Assembly (NCBI RefSeq): GCF_000143145.1
Contig: NC_014313.1
Location: 3,410,001 to 3,474,000, forward strand
Length of the DNA: 64,000 nucleotides
From: Hyphomicrobium denitrificans ATCC 51888
GTDB taxonomy: Bacteria > Pseudomonadota > Alphaproteobacteria > Rhizobiales > Hyphomicrobiaceae
Reading direction: 5' to 3'
Shown: piece by piece, positions 11,910-20,329 of the stretch
How positions within the stretch are numbered: position 1 is the first letter of the stretch
Layout: every line of letters begins with the position of its first letter
The notes under the pieces: model-generated
Told to the model about the DNA's origin: nothing
The model's database searches: none
What the model saw: the letters and a program-made list of their open reading frames with translations, nothing else
Made by a program: the position numbers and the translations under genes

Positions 11910-12398
11910 GTGGTGACGTACACAGTGCATGAGCCGCCGCACGCCGGATCCGATCGCGTCGATCGCGGCGTTGACCTCGAGTTCGTCAAGGACGGGTTCT
12001 CGTGGCTGACGGCGATTTGTCCGCCGCTTGGACTGCTCGCGAACGGACTTTGGCTTTTCACGATCGCGTATCTCGTCGGCGCGGTTTTGCTCGCCTGGGC
12101 GCTCGCCGCGTTGAAGCTCGGTCCGCAGATGACCGGGTTCGTGTTCCTGCTGATCAATATCTATCTCGGCTTCGAGGTTTCGACGCTGAAACGCTGGATG
12201 CTGGAGCGAACCGGTTGGCAGGCGCTGGGTGTCGTCACCGGCAAATCGATCGCGGAATGCGAGCGGCGGTTCTTCGAAAGCTGGCTGCCCGCGCAGCCGA
12301 TCATCGCGGCCGAGACGGCTGGGCCGATGGGGACGTCGGTGCCGCCGGTTGCGCCGCGCCGTGGCTCGCGGTTCTGGCCGTTCAGCGCGCGGCACTGA
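11910..12398 (+). CDS. DUF2628 family membrane protein
   Basis: This is a 162-residue protein of the DUF2628 family, recognised by the motif FVKDGFSWLTAICPPLGLL followed by two or three membrane helices. I chose the GTG at 11910, ten bases after AAGGAG (11894-11899); a TTG at 11859 is less likely. It lies between hisB and hisH, where a gene of this family is often found in rhizobia and relatives. The function is unknown and the link to histidine synthesis is positional. Confidence 0.8.
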   Translation: MVTYTVHEPPHAGSDRVDRGVDLEFVKDGFSWLTAICPPLGLLANGLWLFTIAYLVGAVLLAWALAALKLGPQMTGFVFLLINIYLGFEVSTLKRWMLERTGWQALGVVTGKSIAECERRFFESWLPAQPIIAAETAGPMGTSVPPVAPRRGSRFWPFSARH

Positions 12399-12410
12399 TT
12401 TCGAGTAGCA

Positions 12411-13064
12411 ATGCAAAACGTCGTCATCATCGATTACGGTTCGGGGAACCTTCACTCCGCCGCGAAGGCTTTCGAGAGCGCTGCGCGCACGAGTTCCGTA
12501 GCCTCGAACATCATCGTCAGCCCGCATCCGGAAGACGTGCTGGCGGCGGATCGCATCGTGCTGCCGGGCGTCGGCGCCTATGCCGACTGCAAGCACGGTC
12601 TCGAGCGCGTTCCGGGATTGATCGCAGCGCTTGAAGAAGCTGTACGCGAAAAAGCGCGGCCGTTTCTCGGCATTTGCGTCGGGATGCAGCTTCTGAGCGA
12701 GCGCGGACTCGAATTCGCCGAGACGCCGGGGCTTGGGTGGATCAAGGGCGAAGTGCGCGCGATCGAGCCGAAGGACCCGTCGCTCAAAATTCCGCATATG
12801 GGCTGGAACACGCTGAATGTCGTCAACGCGCACGCGCTGCTCGACGGCATTCCGACGGGGCCTGACGGTTGGCACGCGTATTTCGTGCACTCGTTCGCGC
12901 TCGCGCCGAAAGAGCGCCGCGTCGTCGTCGCCGAAACGGACTACGGCGGGCCGATCACGGCGCTCGTCGCGGACGCGAACATCGCGGGCACGCAGTTTCA
13001 TCCTGAGAAGAGCCAGAAGCTCGGCCTCAAGCTGATCGCGAACTTCCTCAGCTGGAAACCGTGA
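12411..13064 (+). CDS. hisH: Imidazole glycerol phosphate synthase subunit HisH (glutamine amidotransferase)
   Basis: This is the 217-residue glutaminase subunit of the HisF-HisH synthase, which feeds ammonia to HisF. The class I amidotransferase triad is C89 (LGICVGMQ) with the His and Glu of FHPEKSQ near the C-terminus. It follows the DUF2628 gene by 12 bp. Its partner hisF lies 5 kb downstream instead of nearby, because foreign-looking genes and prfC intervene. Confidence 0.96.
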   Translation: MQNVVIIDYGSGNLHSAAKAFESAARTSSVASNIIVSPHPEDVLAADRIVLPGVGAYADCKHGLERVPGLIAALEEAVREKARPFLGICVGMQLLSERGLEFAETPGLGWIKGEVRAIEPKDPSLKIPHMGWNTLNVVNAHALLDGIPTGPDGWHAYFVHSFALAPKERRVVVAETDYGGPITALVADANIAGTQFHPEKSQKLGLKLIANFLSWKP

Positions 13065-13150
13065 CGACTAGCGGCTGAAGTTCCTTCAGACATCGCGGCT
13101 CGCTTCGCCGGTCAGGTTGATCTGTGGGACGGTCGCCTTTCGAGGCGTCG

Positions 13151-13177
13151 TGGATGGCCGCCTACGCGGCCATGACG
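13151..13177. repeat. TGGATGGCCG...CGGCCATGACG palindromic repeat, copy 1
   Basis: A short dyad (TGGATGGCCGCC, then GGCGGCCATGACG-like arm) lies after hisH. Closer copies of the family, with a GGGTCAAGCCC centre, are at 18925-18952 and 20982-21010. All three lie between genes. The nearby spacer 13065-13231 holds nothing else I can identify. Confidence 0.6.
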
Positions 13178-13231
13178 TTGCGTGCCAAGCGTCGATAACG
13201 TTGGGATGCGTATCAGGCTATCGCCAACGTT

Positions 13232-13588
13232 TTAGTGAGAAGGGCGGGCCACCCCGCCCACTGCCGACTGAAACGCTGTCCAGACGCCGCGCGGCAATTG
13301 CCATGACGCGGCCGGCTCTTCGTCTTCGAGGCGGCCCTGCATCCATTGCATGTGAGCGGCGACGCGCTGGTCGGCGCGTCCGAGCTCGTGCACGGCGAGT
13401 TCATCGGGGTGATCGAACAGGATCGCGAGACGGCGCTTGATCTGATCGGCGCTGAGCCAGGTGCGTACATACCAGACGCCCGTTCCGACGGGCGCGTATT
13501 CGGAGGCGATGTAGGGGAGCGAGAACGAAACGGTCCAGGTGTCTTGGTCGGGCGATTTCGGGGTGTGATGGACGAGATACGTTTTCAT
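13232..13588 (-). CDS. Small protein resembling its Cas2/SinR-like neighbour
   Basis: This 118-residue protein begins MKTYLVHHTPKS. Its middle (GVWYVRTWLSADQIKRRLAILF...DELAVHELGRADQRV) can be laid over NTWYVMSDREEVELEADLRELL...GLLIQATKRDAVL of the protein at 13806-14174. That suggests a shared ferredoxin-like fold. The acidic residue after the first strand, usual in Cas2-type proteins, is missing here (HHT in place of YDL). It lies beyond a terminator, so it is probably transcribed on its own. Function unknown. Confidence 0.55.
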   Translation of the reverse strand: MKTYLVHHTPKSPDQDTWTVSFSLPYIASEYAPVGTGVWYVRTWLSADQIKRRLAILFDHPDELAVHELGRADQRVAAHMQWMQGRLEDEEPAASWQLPRGVWTAFQSAVGGVARPSH

Positions 13589-13683
13589 GGGTGTCTACCG
13601 GGGGCGTTGGGGGGCGAAGACAAGAACGCGGAACGCAACTCACTCACACGCAAGTCCGGCTTTTGGGTCGTAGCCGGTTGGAG

Positions 13684-13719
13684 AAAAAAGGAGGCCCGGG
13701 ATCGGGGGGGATGATCCCG
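13684..13719 (-). terminator. Intrinsic terminator of the Cas2/SinR-like gene
   Basis: On the minus strand, CGGGATC (13719-13713) pairs with GATCCCG (13703-13697). It is followed by GGCCTCC and a run of six T residues (the A-run at 13684-13689 on the plus strand). It lies downstream of the gene ending at 13806. Confidence 0.7.
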
Positions 13720-13733
13720 AGGCACTCCGTCCT

Positions 13734-13799
13734 GGTCTTTGAGCGGGACGGACCCATTGGACGACGAAGGGGGAGACGGTCCCGCCCCGCCCAAAGACC
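13734..13799. other. Long hairpin just after the Cas2/SinR-like gene
   Basis: GGTCTTTG (13734-13741) pairs with CAAAGACC (13792-13799), and GCGGGAC (13743-13749) pairs with GTCCCGC (13779-13785). The hairpin begins seven bases after the stop codon at 13806 on the minus strand and has no T-run of its own. It may protect the 3' end of the mRNA or form part of the double-hairpin terminator region. Confidence 0.6.
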
Positions 13800-13805
13800 T
13801 GAAAC

Positions 13806-14174
13806 TCAGCCTGCTCTGGCAAATGGCAGCTCGGGCTCGAGCGGCTCGGACGCAACGGCCGGCAGCGACGGGAAGGCGATGATGTTGCCATCCGGCGCAA
13901 GATCGAGACCGGGGCGGCGCTGACGGAACCAGCGGAGCGACGTGTTGGTCAGCACCGCGTCGCGCTTGGTCGCCTGGATCAGCAATCCATCGTCCTCACC
14001 AAGCAGCTCTCTGAGGTCGGCTTCAAGCTCGACTTCCTCGCGATCTGACATCACGTACCAGGTGTTGACGAGAGGGCGGGCCCACTTGTCGCCGAGCCCC
14101 ATGATGAGCTGAGCGATGACGTGCTGATTGCGGTTCGGCTTGGCGAGATCGTACGAGATCAGATAGGTGCGCAT
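13806..14174 (-). CDS. Cas2/SinR-like small protein behind SOS boxes
   Basis: This 122-residue protein starts MRTYLISYDLAKPNRNQHVI. A first strand ending in an Asp (YDL, D9), a helix, a second strand (NTWYV) and a late strand (GLLIQATKR) follow the ferredoxin-like plan of Cas2 and of SinR-like proteins. A charged tail of about 40 residues follows. I chose the ATG at 14174, which has an AGGAGAG site nine bases upstream. Tandem GTTC-type LexA boxes lie 77-149 bp upstream, and a terminator follows. There is no CRISPR array or cas1 nearby, so this is not a CRISPR gene. Its substrate is unknown; a role in RNA or DNA cleavage under DNA damage is a guess. Confidence 0.7.
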   Translation of the reverse strand: MRTYLISYDLAKPNRNQHVIAQLIMGLGDKWARPLVNTWYVMSDREEVELEADLRELLGEDDGLLIQATKRDAVLTNTSLRWFRQRRPGLDLAPDGNIIAFPSLPAVASEPLEPELPFARAG

Positions 14175-14250
14175 CGGGAGCTCTCCTAACGTGCGGGGAA
14201 GGGTCGATACGCTACGGTGACCCGGGACGGCGTCTGATTTAGGGCGCCGT

Positions 14251-14323
14251 GAACATAGGAAGAACATGCCACGACTCATCGCGCTTGTCCAGCGCTTGTT
14301 CTAAAAATGTTCTTGTGAAGTTC
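14251..14323 (-). promoter_or_regulatory. Cluster of alphaproteobacterial SOS (LexA) boxes
   Basis: Three GTTC half-sites lie at exactly 11-bp spacing (14298, 14309, 14320). They form two overlapping GTTC-N7-GTTC boxes with spacers TAAAAAT and TTGTGAA. A further box, GAAC-N7-GAAC (14251-14265), is the same motif on the other strand. GTTC-N7-GTTC is the established LexA site of alphaproteobacteria. The sites lie within an inverted repeat (GAACATGCCAC 14262-14272, GTGGCATGTCC 14332-14342), upstream of the leftward gene starting at 14174. The gene at 14363-14677 ends before this region. Confidence 0.75.
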
Positions 14324-14362
14324 TTAACATTGTGGCATGTCCAACCGCACGTCAGCGTGACG

Positions 14363-14677
14363 TCAGGCCTCAGGAAACAGGCTGAGCTGGCTGGGGGGAA
14401 TTGCGATCGGCACGCGGCGGTGGGGGCCGGGGTCGAAGCGAGGTTCGAGACCTGGAAAGCGGACCTGAAATTCCTCTAGGGCTCGCGCACGGCTGCCGGG
14501 AAATCGCGCCTCTTCCCAGATTTCGTACAGGCGGCGCGGATCGCAGGCGTAGCGCCGCTGCAGATCGATGGGCCGGATGCGGAGCCAGCGTGCGATCCAG
14601 ATGTCGACGGCATCGGCCTCCGTCAGCGGACGACGGGCTACGGCAGGCGGAGGTTCGACAAGGAACGCGGTGACCAT
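14363..14677 (-). CDS. Unknown protein, possibly DNA-binding
   Basis: This 104-residue product from the ATG at 14677 (MVTAFLVEPPPAV) has a helical, Arg-rich middle (TEADAVDIWIARWLRIRPIDLQ, then RRYACDPRRLYEIWEE) that could be a small helical nucleic-acid-binding domain. It ends with a PSQLSLFPEA tail. I do not recognise the family. QLSLF resembles a beta-clamp-binding peptide (QxxLF-like), which fits the neighbouring SOS boxes, but that is speculation. It ends 40 bp before the SOS-box cluster. Confidence 0.5.
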   Translation of the reverse strand: MVTAFLVEPPPAVARRPLTEADAVDIWIARWLRIRPIDLQRRYACDPRRLYEIWEEARFPGSRARALEEFQVRFPGLEPRFDPGPHRRVPIAIPPSQLSLFPEA

Positions 14678-14968
14678 AAGCAATACTCTTATCGCGTAAT
14701 GACCCGCCTGCGAGAAGCTGGCAATTTCGTGCGTTACGTGCTGCGACACCCCTGACGGGGAGCCGCCGCAGCGCGTGGGTCTTGACGCGGCGTGCGATAC
14801 GCGATTGATCGCGCCCAGAAGATTTATAGACCGAACAAAGCAAACTGATGGCCGTTGCGTTCACCGAACCGCGGTCACCGTTTCGTTGCCCCTCATCCGG
14901 CCTATGGGCACCTTCTCCCTGCGGGAGACGGAAGAGCAACGCAACGCCTCGACCTCGAAAGGGCTGAC

Positions 14969-15697
14969 TTGATCCTTTTTCCGGCGATTGACCTCAAAGA
15001 CGGCAAGTGCGTGCGTCTCCGGCTCGGGGAAATGGACGCCGCGACGGTGTTCAATGACGACCCGGCGGCGCAGGCACTCGCCTTCGAGCGTCAGGGTTTC
15101 AAATATCTGCACATCGTCGATCTCAATGGCGCGTTCGCGGGCAAGCCCGTCAACGGGGCGGCGGTCGAAGCGATCCTGAAGGCGATTTCGATGCCGGCGC
15201 AGCTCGGCGGCGGCATTCGCGATCTGGCGACCATCGAAGCCTGGCTCGACAAGGGCATCCGCCGCGTCATTCTCGGGACCGTCGCCGTGCGCGACCCGGC
15301 GCTCGTCAGGGAAGCCGCGAAGCGGTTTCCGGGACGCGTTGCGGTCGGCATCGACGCGAAGGGCGGCAAGGTTGCGGTCGAGGGCTGGGCCGAGACGTCG
15401 GAACTTACGGCGGCGGACCTAGCGAGACGCTTCGAGGATGCGGGCGTCGCCGCAATCATCTATACGGACATCGAGCGCGACGGCATTCTCAAGGGGCTCA
15501 ATCTGCCCGCGACGGCGGCGCTTGCCGAAGCGACCCGCATCCCCGTCATCGCGTCGGGTGGGCTCGCTTCGATCGACGACGTGCGCGAACTCATGAAGCC
15601 CGAATATCGCATGCTTGAAGGTGCGATCACCGGCCGGGCGCTCTATGACGGGCGCATCGATGCAAAAGAAGCTCTCGAACTTTTGGGGACCGCATGA
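14969..15697 (+). CDS. hisA: Phosphoribosylformimino-5-aminoimidazole carboxamide ribotide isomerase
   Basis: This 242-residue (beta-alpha)8 isomerase of histidine synthesis has the first catalytic Asp in [25 protein letters not shown], and the phosphate-binding GGGIR and ASGGLAS blocks. The most likely start is the TTG at 14969, five bases after AAAGGG, since family similarity begins at once (MILFPAIDL). Upstream in-frame sequence has no similarity. The next gene starts on its ATGA. Confidence 0.95.
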   Translation: MILFPAIDLKDGKCVRLRLGEMDAATVFNDDPAAQALAFERQGFKYLHIVDLNGAFAGKPVNGAAVEAILKAISMPAQLGGGIRDLATIEAWLDKGIRRVILGTVAVRDPALVREAAKRFPGRVAVGIDAKGGKVAVEGWAETSELTAADLARRFEDAGVAAIIYTDIERDGILKGLNLPATAALAEATRIPVIASGGLASIDDVRELMKPEYRMLEGAITGRALYDGRIDAKEALELLGTA

Positions 15698-15918
15698 AGA
15701 TTGGTGACAAGGTCCGGGTCGAGCGGATGCCGGATGGCGTGCCGCCCGACAACAAGCAATTGCAAACTCTGTTTCGGAGCTGCCTCGGCAAGACGTTTCC
15801 GATCGTCAAGTTCGACGGTCCGCTCGTCGAGCTGCACGTCGGCGAAATCTTCGGAAAGCCTGCTGACTATCATCAGATCTGGCTCGAGCCGGATCGCGTC
15901 AAGCTGGTCGAGGCCTGA
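15694..15918 (+). CDS. Conserved-looking 74-residue protein of unknown function
   Basis: The ATG overlaps the hisA stop by four bases (ATGA), implying coupled translation. The protein ([20 protein letters not shown]...) looks like a small all-beta, SH3-like domain: a KIGDKVRV start, then [17 protein letters not shown] and [12 protein letters not shown] strands. I do not recognise a named family. It separates hisA from prfC. Confidence 0.65.
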   Translation: MKIGDKVRVERMPDGVPPDNKQLQTLFRSCLGKTFPIVKFDGPLVELHVGEIFGKPADYHQIWLEPDRVKLVEA

Positions 15919-15921
15919 ACG

Positions 15922-17553
15922 TTGAACGTCATGCCGCAATCTCAATCGGCCGCATCGGCGGCGCCTGCGATGCCGCCCGAGATCGCGCGTCGGCGCACGT
16001 TCGCGATCATCTCGCATCCCGACGCCGGTAAAACGACGCTGACGGAAAAGCTCCTTTATTTCGGCGGCGCCATTCAGATGGCGGGCGCGGTGAAGGCGCG
16101 CGGCGAACGGCGGCGCACGCGTTCCGACTGGATGCAGATCGAGCAGCAGCGCGGCATCTCGGTGACGTCGTCTGTGATGACGTTCGAGCGGAACGGCATC
16201 GTCTATAATCTGCTCGATACGCCGGGCCACTCGGACTTCAGCGAAGACACCTATCGCACGCTGTCGGCCGTCGACGCTGCGGTGATGGTGATGGACGCCG
16301 CGAAGGGCATCGAAAGCCAGACGCGCAAGCTGTTCGAGGTTTGCCGGCTGCGCGATATTCCGATCATTACCTTCATCAACAAGATCGACCGCGAGGCGGA
16401 AGATCCGCTGACGCTGCTCGATCAGATCGCGGCGGATCTGGCGCTCGATCTCGTGCCGATGGCGTGGCCGGTCGGCATGGGCACGGATTTCCGTGGTGTG
16501 CTCGATCTGATGAGCAACAGGATCCTGCTGCCAGAAAACGGCGAGCGCGGCGCGTCGTTCGGGCGCGTGGAGCCATTGAGTGATCTTGCCGATATCCGCA
16601 AGATCGAGGGGATCGACGAGCGCATCGCGGACCGGGCGCTCGAAGGCGTCGAGCTGGCGCAGGGTGCGCTGCCGACGTTCGATATCGAGGCCTTTCGCGA
16701 GGGGCATCTGTCGCCCGTCTTCTTCGGTAGCGCGTTGAAAAATTTCGGCGTCGAGCAGCTTCTCGATGCGCTGGCGCAGTGGGCGCCGGGACCGTTGCCG
16801 CGCAAGGCGACGCAGCGCACGGTCGAGCCCGGCGAAGATCAGGTCACCGGCTTCGTGTTCAAGGTGCAGGCGAACATGGACCCGAACCATCGCGACCGGG
16901 TGGCGTTCGTGCGGCTGTGCTCGGGGCGCTTCCGGCGCGGCATGAAGCTTTTGCACGTGCGCGACAACAAGCCGATGACCGTTTCGTCGCCGACGTTCTT
17001 CTTCGGACAGGGCCGGGAGACGGCGGACGAAGCTTATGCGGGCGACATCATCGGCGTGCCGAACCACGGCACGCTGCGCGTCGGCGATACGCTGACGGAA
17101 AAAGAGGGTCTGAAGTTCACGGGAATTCCGAACTTCGCGCCGGAGCTTTTGCGCCGCGTCGTCATTCAGGATGCGATGAAGGCGAAGCAGCTCAACCGCG
17201 CGCTCGACGATCTCGCGGAAGAAGGCATCGTGCAGGTGTTCACGCCGATCGCGGGTGGCCGTCAGATTCTGGGCGTCGTCGGGCAACTGCAGTTCGAAGT
17301 TCTGCAATCGCGCGTCGCGAACGAGTACGGCGTACCGGTGACGCTGGAGCAATCGCCGTTCGAACTGGCGCGATGGTTTTCAGCAGACGATCCGGCGAAG
17401 TTGCAGAAGTTCGTCGATGCGCATCGGGGCGAGATTGCAACGGATCGCGACGGCGCAATGGTATTTCTCGCCGAGAGCGCCTGGATGCTGAAATATAAAG
17501 GCGAGAAATTTCCGGATATCAAATTCGCCGCGCTCAGAGAACGCGGCGAATGA
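15922..17553 (+). CDS. prfC: Peptide chain release factor 3
   Basis: This 543-residue translational GTPase recycles RF1/RF2 after termination. The G1 motif is ISHPDAGKTTLTEKLLY, the G3 motif DTPGHSDFSEDTYR and the G4 motif FINKIDREAEDP, and the C-terminal RF3 domain follows. The TTG at 15922, eight bases after GAGG, or the ATG at 15931 could be the start. It is unusual to find it between hisA and hisF, four bases after the small gene. Confidence 0.95.
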   Translation: MNVMPQSQSAASAAPAMPPEIARRRTFAIISHPDAGKTTLTEKLLYFGGAIQMAGAVKARGERRRTRSDWMQIEQQRGISVTSSVMTFERNGIVYNLLDTPGHSDFSEDTYRTLSAVDAAVMVMDAAKGIESQTRKLFEVCRLRDIPIITFINKIDREAEDPLTLLDQIAADLALDLVPMAWPVGMGTDFRGVLDLMSNRILLPENGERGASFGRVEPLSDLADIRKIEGIDERIADRALEGVELAQGALPTFDIEAFREGHLSPVFFGSALKNFGVEQLLDALAQWAPGPLPRKATQRTVEPGEDQVTGFVFKVQANMDPNHRDRVAFVRLCSGRFRRGMKLLHVRDNKPMTVSSPTFFFGQGRETADEAYAGDIIGVPNHGTLRVGDTLTEKEGLKFTGIPNFAPELLRRVVIQDAMKAKQLNRALDDLAEEGIVQVFTPIAGGRQILGVVGQLQFEVLQSRVANEYGVPVTLEQSPFELARWFSADDPAKLQKFVDAHRGEIATDRDGAMVFLAESAWMLKYKGEKFPDIKFAALRERGE

Positions 17554-17575
17554 CGGTTGTTCGAGCGCAATTCGT

Positions 17576-17887
17576 TCAGACGGAAATATTTGGGCCGCGC
17601 GGAGTAGGCTCGTTGTAGCGGTGCTCGATCGACTCCAGCCAGTGCTTGAGTTCCTTCTCGAGGCTGTCCGTCTGAACGGTCGCTTTGCTATGCTGCAATT
17701 CCGTTACGGTGCCCTCGCTGTCGAGCGAGCCGCGAATGGCGTCGTGCTGGGTTGCGAATTTCGTCAGCTCCTCGGAGTGCTCGCCGACGGCGCCGTGCGC
17801 TTCGAGTTTCGTGCGCGCCTCAGCGATCCGGTCTTGCAGCGCCGAAAGACGGGCGCGAAGGTTTAGCGGAGCAAAGTCTTCGACCAT
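17576..17887 (-). CDS. Small coiled-coil protein, unknown function
   Basis: This 103-residue, highly charged protein has heptad-like helices (LRARLSALQDRIAEARTKLEA, and later DSLEKELKHWLESIEHRYNE). It runs convergent to prfC and lies between prfC and hisF. There is no signal peptide or membrane helix. I do not recognise the family. Confidence 0.55.
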   Translation of the reverse strand: MVEDFAPLNLRARLSALQDRIAEARTKLEAHGAVGEHSEELTKFATQHDAIRGSLDSEGTVTELQHSKATVQTDSLEKELKHWLESIEHRYNEPTPRGPNISV

Positions 17888-18060
17888 TTAGAGAATTCCC
17901 CTATGCAAGTGCAACTCCAGAGTTCCACGCAACTATGCAAAACTCCACAACACCGCCGGGCGTAAAGAGTTCCTCCGGAATTTGGTTTATATGCTCGACG
18001 GTCCCCGCACGCCCATGATAGCCGAATTCGGCCTGATCTCTGAGTGAAAAGAATTCCGTT

Positions 18061-18837
18061 ATGCTGAAGGTCCGCATCATTCCGTGCCTCGACGTGAAAG
18101 ACGGCCGCGTCGTCAAAGGCGTCAACTTCGTCGATCTCATCGATGCCGGTGATCCGGTCGAGGCGGCGGCGGCGTACGATGCGGCGGGCGCGGATGAGCT
18201 TTGCTTTCTCGACATCACCGCGAGCCATGAAAATCGCGACACGATCTTTGACGTCGTCGAGCGCACGGCGAACCGCTGCTTCATGCCGTTGACGGTGGGT
18301 GGCGGCGTTCGCACCATCGACGACATTCGAAAGCTGCTTGAAGCCGGCGCCGACAAGGTGTCGATCAACACGGCCGCGGTCACCAATCGTGCGTTCGTCA
18401 AAGAGGCGAGCGAGAAGTTCGGCGCGCAGTGCATCGTCGTCGCCATCGATGCGAAGAAGGTTTCAGGCGAAGGCGAGCCCAATCGCTGGGAGATCTTCAC
18501 TCATGGCGGACGCAAGCCGACGGGTATCGACGCCATCGCCTTCGCGCGCGAGGTCGCCGAGCTTGGGGCCGGCGAAATTCTACTGACCTCGATGGATCGC
18601 GACGGCACGAAGTCCGGCTTCGACGTTGCGTTGACGCGCGCGGTATCGGATGCCGTTTCGATCCCGGTCATTGCTTCAGGCGGTGTCGGGACGTTGCAGC
18701 ATCTCGTCGATGGTGTGCGCGATGGGCACGCGAGCGCCGTGCTTGCGGCGTCGATCTTTCACTTCGGCACGTATTCGATCCCCGAAGCGAAGGCATTCAT
18801 GGCGGACGCCGGACTTGCGATGCGCGTGGACGGCTGA
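18061..18837 (+). CDS. hisF: Imidazole glycerol phosphate synthase subunit HisF (cyclase)
   Basis: This 258-residue cyclase subunit partners HisH to make imidazole-glycerol phosphate and AICAR. The catalytic Asp in [22 protein letters not shown], the phosphate-binding VGGGVR and the second catalytic Asp in [14 protein letters not shown] are all present. It stands alone: hisE, which often follows hisF, is not here, and the next gene (nth) converges. The 173-bp spacer upstream probably carries its own promoter. Confidence 0.97.
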   Translation: MLKVRIIPCLDVKDGRVVKGVNFVDLIDAGDPVEAAAAYDAAGADELCFLDITASHENRDTIFDVVERTANRCFMPLTVGGGVRTIDDIRKLLEAGADKVSINTAAVTNRAFVKEASEKFGAQCIVVAIDAKKVSGEGEPNRWEIFTHGGRKPTGIDAIAFAREVAELGAGEILLTSMDRDGTKSGFDVALTRAVSDAVSIPVIASGGVGTLQHLVDGVRDGHASAVLAASIFHFGTYSIPEAKAFMADAGLAMRVDG

Positions 18838-18924
18838 GCGCTAGCGCCGTCGGCACATACGTAGTGGCCACCTTAGAGGCGTTCATCCAGGGTCACACGC
18901 GATGCCGTTCGAATGCGCTGCCCC

Positions 18925-18952
18925 TGGATGGCCGGGTCAAGCCCGGCCATGG
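18925..18952. repeat. TGGATGGCCGGGTCAAGCCC... palindromic repeat, copy 2
   Basis: The arms GGCCGGG and CCCGGCC flank TCAAG, bounded by TGGAT and CATGG. The repeat is nearly identical to the copy at 20982-21010. It lies between the 3' ends of hisF and nth, where a hairpin could stop both transcripts. Confidence 0.75.
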
Positions 18953-19008
18953 AGAGGGCGATGGCACCTTTTCCGATCGGGCAAAAGAATTCAGATACGC
19001 GCCCACAT

Positions 19009-19770
19009 TCAGGGCGCGGGAGTCTTGTCGGGATAGAGGCAGATGTCGTTGACCAGGCAGCGCCAGCATTCCGGTTTGCGCGCCTTGCAGACGTAGCGGC
19101 CGTGCAGGATCAGCCAATGATGCGCGTGCAGGGCGTACTCGGGCGGCACGACGCGAAGCAGATCGGCTTCAACCGCCAGCGGCGTCGTCCCCTGCGATAA
19201 GGCGAGCCGGTTTGCGATGCGGAACACGTGCGTATCGACGGCCATCGTCGGATGTCCGAAGGCGATATTCATCACGACGTTCGCCGTCTTGCGCCCGACG
19301 CCGGGAAGCGTTTCGAGGACGTCGCGATCGCCCGGCACCTCGCCGCCAAACTCGTCGACGAGGCGTTGTGACAGCGCGATCACGTTCTTGGCCTTGGTGC
19401 GATAGAGGCCGATCGTCTTGACCAGGTCGCGGACCTTGTCTTCGCCGAGCGCCAGCATTTTCTCAGGGCTGTCGGCGAGCCTGAACAGCGCGGGCGTCGC
19501 CTTGTTGACGCCGGCGTCCGTTGCCTGGGCCGAGAGCACGACGGCGATGAGCAGCGTGTAAGGATTAACGTAAAGCAGCTCCCCCTTGGGCTCGGGGCTG
19601 GCGGCGTGAAAGCGGCGGAAGACTTCGTAAATCTCCGCTTCCGTCAGTAGGATGCGGCGGCTTCCTTTGCCTGCCGGTTTTTTCAGCGGCCGGAGGGTTT
19701 TTACGGGCTTGCCTCGGGAGCTGGAACTCGCGATGCTTGACGGACTTTTATCCTTCAGTGCTTTGGCCAT
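19009..19770 (-). CDS. nth: Endonuclease III
   Basis: This 253-residue base-excision DNA glycosylase/AP lyase removes oxidised pyrimidines. The helix-hairpin-helix LETLPGVGRKTANVV contains the catalytic Lys, the catalytic Asp lies in MAVDTHVFR, and the C-terminal 4Fe-4S cluster is CX6CX2CX5C (VCKARKPECWRCLVNDIC). The first 40 or so residues are a basic, Ser/Lys-rich extension that most bacterial Nth proteins lack. An internal start further downstream is possible. It is divergent from the DUF2244 gene. Confidence 0.95.
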   Translation of the reverse strand: MAKALKDKSPSSIASSSSRGKPVKTLRPLKKPAGKGSRRILLTEAEIYEVFRRFHAASPEPKGELLYVNPYTLLIAVVLSAQATDAGVNKATPALFRLADSPEKMLALGEDKVRDLVKTIGLYRTKAKNVIALSQRLVDEFGGEVPGDRDVLETLPGVGRKTANVVMNIAFGHPTMAVDTHVFRIANRLALSQGTTPLAVEADLLRVVPPEYALHAHHWLILHGRYVCKARKPECWRCLVNDICLYPDKTPAP

Positions 19771-19830
19771 CAGAAAGTCCGTATTTCAAATTGCGGTTGC
19801 GGACAACGACGTGAGTCAGAGAAGCCGAAA

Positions 19831-20328
19831 ATGACGGACAGTCTCGCAGAAAAGCAATCCGCAAACGTCACGCGGTTTGTGCTGCATCCTTACCGGTCGC
19901 TGACGCCGCGCGGCTTCACGATCCTGATGACTGTGCTCGGCCTCGTCAGCTTTGCTGTAGGGTCTGTATTTTTATTGATGGGCGCCTGGCCGGTGTTCGG
20001 ATTCTTCGGTCTTGACGTGGCGCTGATCTACTACGCGTTCAAGCGCAATTACCGCTCGGGCCGACTTTATGAAATGGTGACATTGTCGCCCGAGCTTTTG
20101 AAGCTGACGCGCATTCACCCGTCGGGCCGCTGCGAGGAGTTCGACTTCAATCCGTATTGGGCGCGCGTTCGCGTTTCCATCGATCATCCGGATGGACGGA
20201 CGTCGATGCGGCTCATGGCTCAGGGTAAGGAAGTATTGTTCGGCCAGTTTTTGACGGACGATGAGCGGCGCAACTTCGCCGATGCCTTGACCGGCGCGCT
20301 GGTGACGACGCGCGGATCGCTGTTCTGA
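19831..20328 (+). CDS. DUF2244 family membrane protein
   Basis: This 165-residue protein matches DUF2244: LHPYRSLTPRGF, two closely spaced membrane helices (about residues 29-70), then a beta-rich cytoplasmic domain with FNPYWARVRV and VLFGQFLTDDERRNFADAL. Members are often near nth in alphaproteobacteria. The function is unknown. It starts 61 bp from nth on the opposite strand. Confidence 0.85.
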   Translation: MTDSLAEKQSANVTRFVLHPYRSLTPRGFTILMTVLGLVSFAVGSVFLLMGAWPVFGFFGLDVALIYYAFKRNYRSGRLYEMVTLSPELLKLTRIHPSGRCEEFDFNPYWARVRVSIDHPDGRTSMRLMAQGKEVLFGQFLTDDERRNFADALTGALVTTRGSLF

Positions 20329-20329
20329 T

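Noticed and set aside
13232..14174. CRISPR-Cas locus, because of a Cas2-like protein
   Set aside because: No direct-repeat array and no cas1 or other cas gene lies nearby; the similarity is to the Cas2-like fold only.
15643..17352. Long open frame on the minus strand opposite prfC
   Set aside because: It mirrors the codon pattern of prfC; the product is an Arg/His-rich sequence without family similarity.
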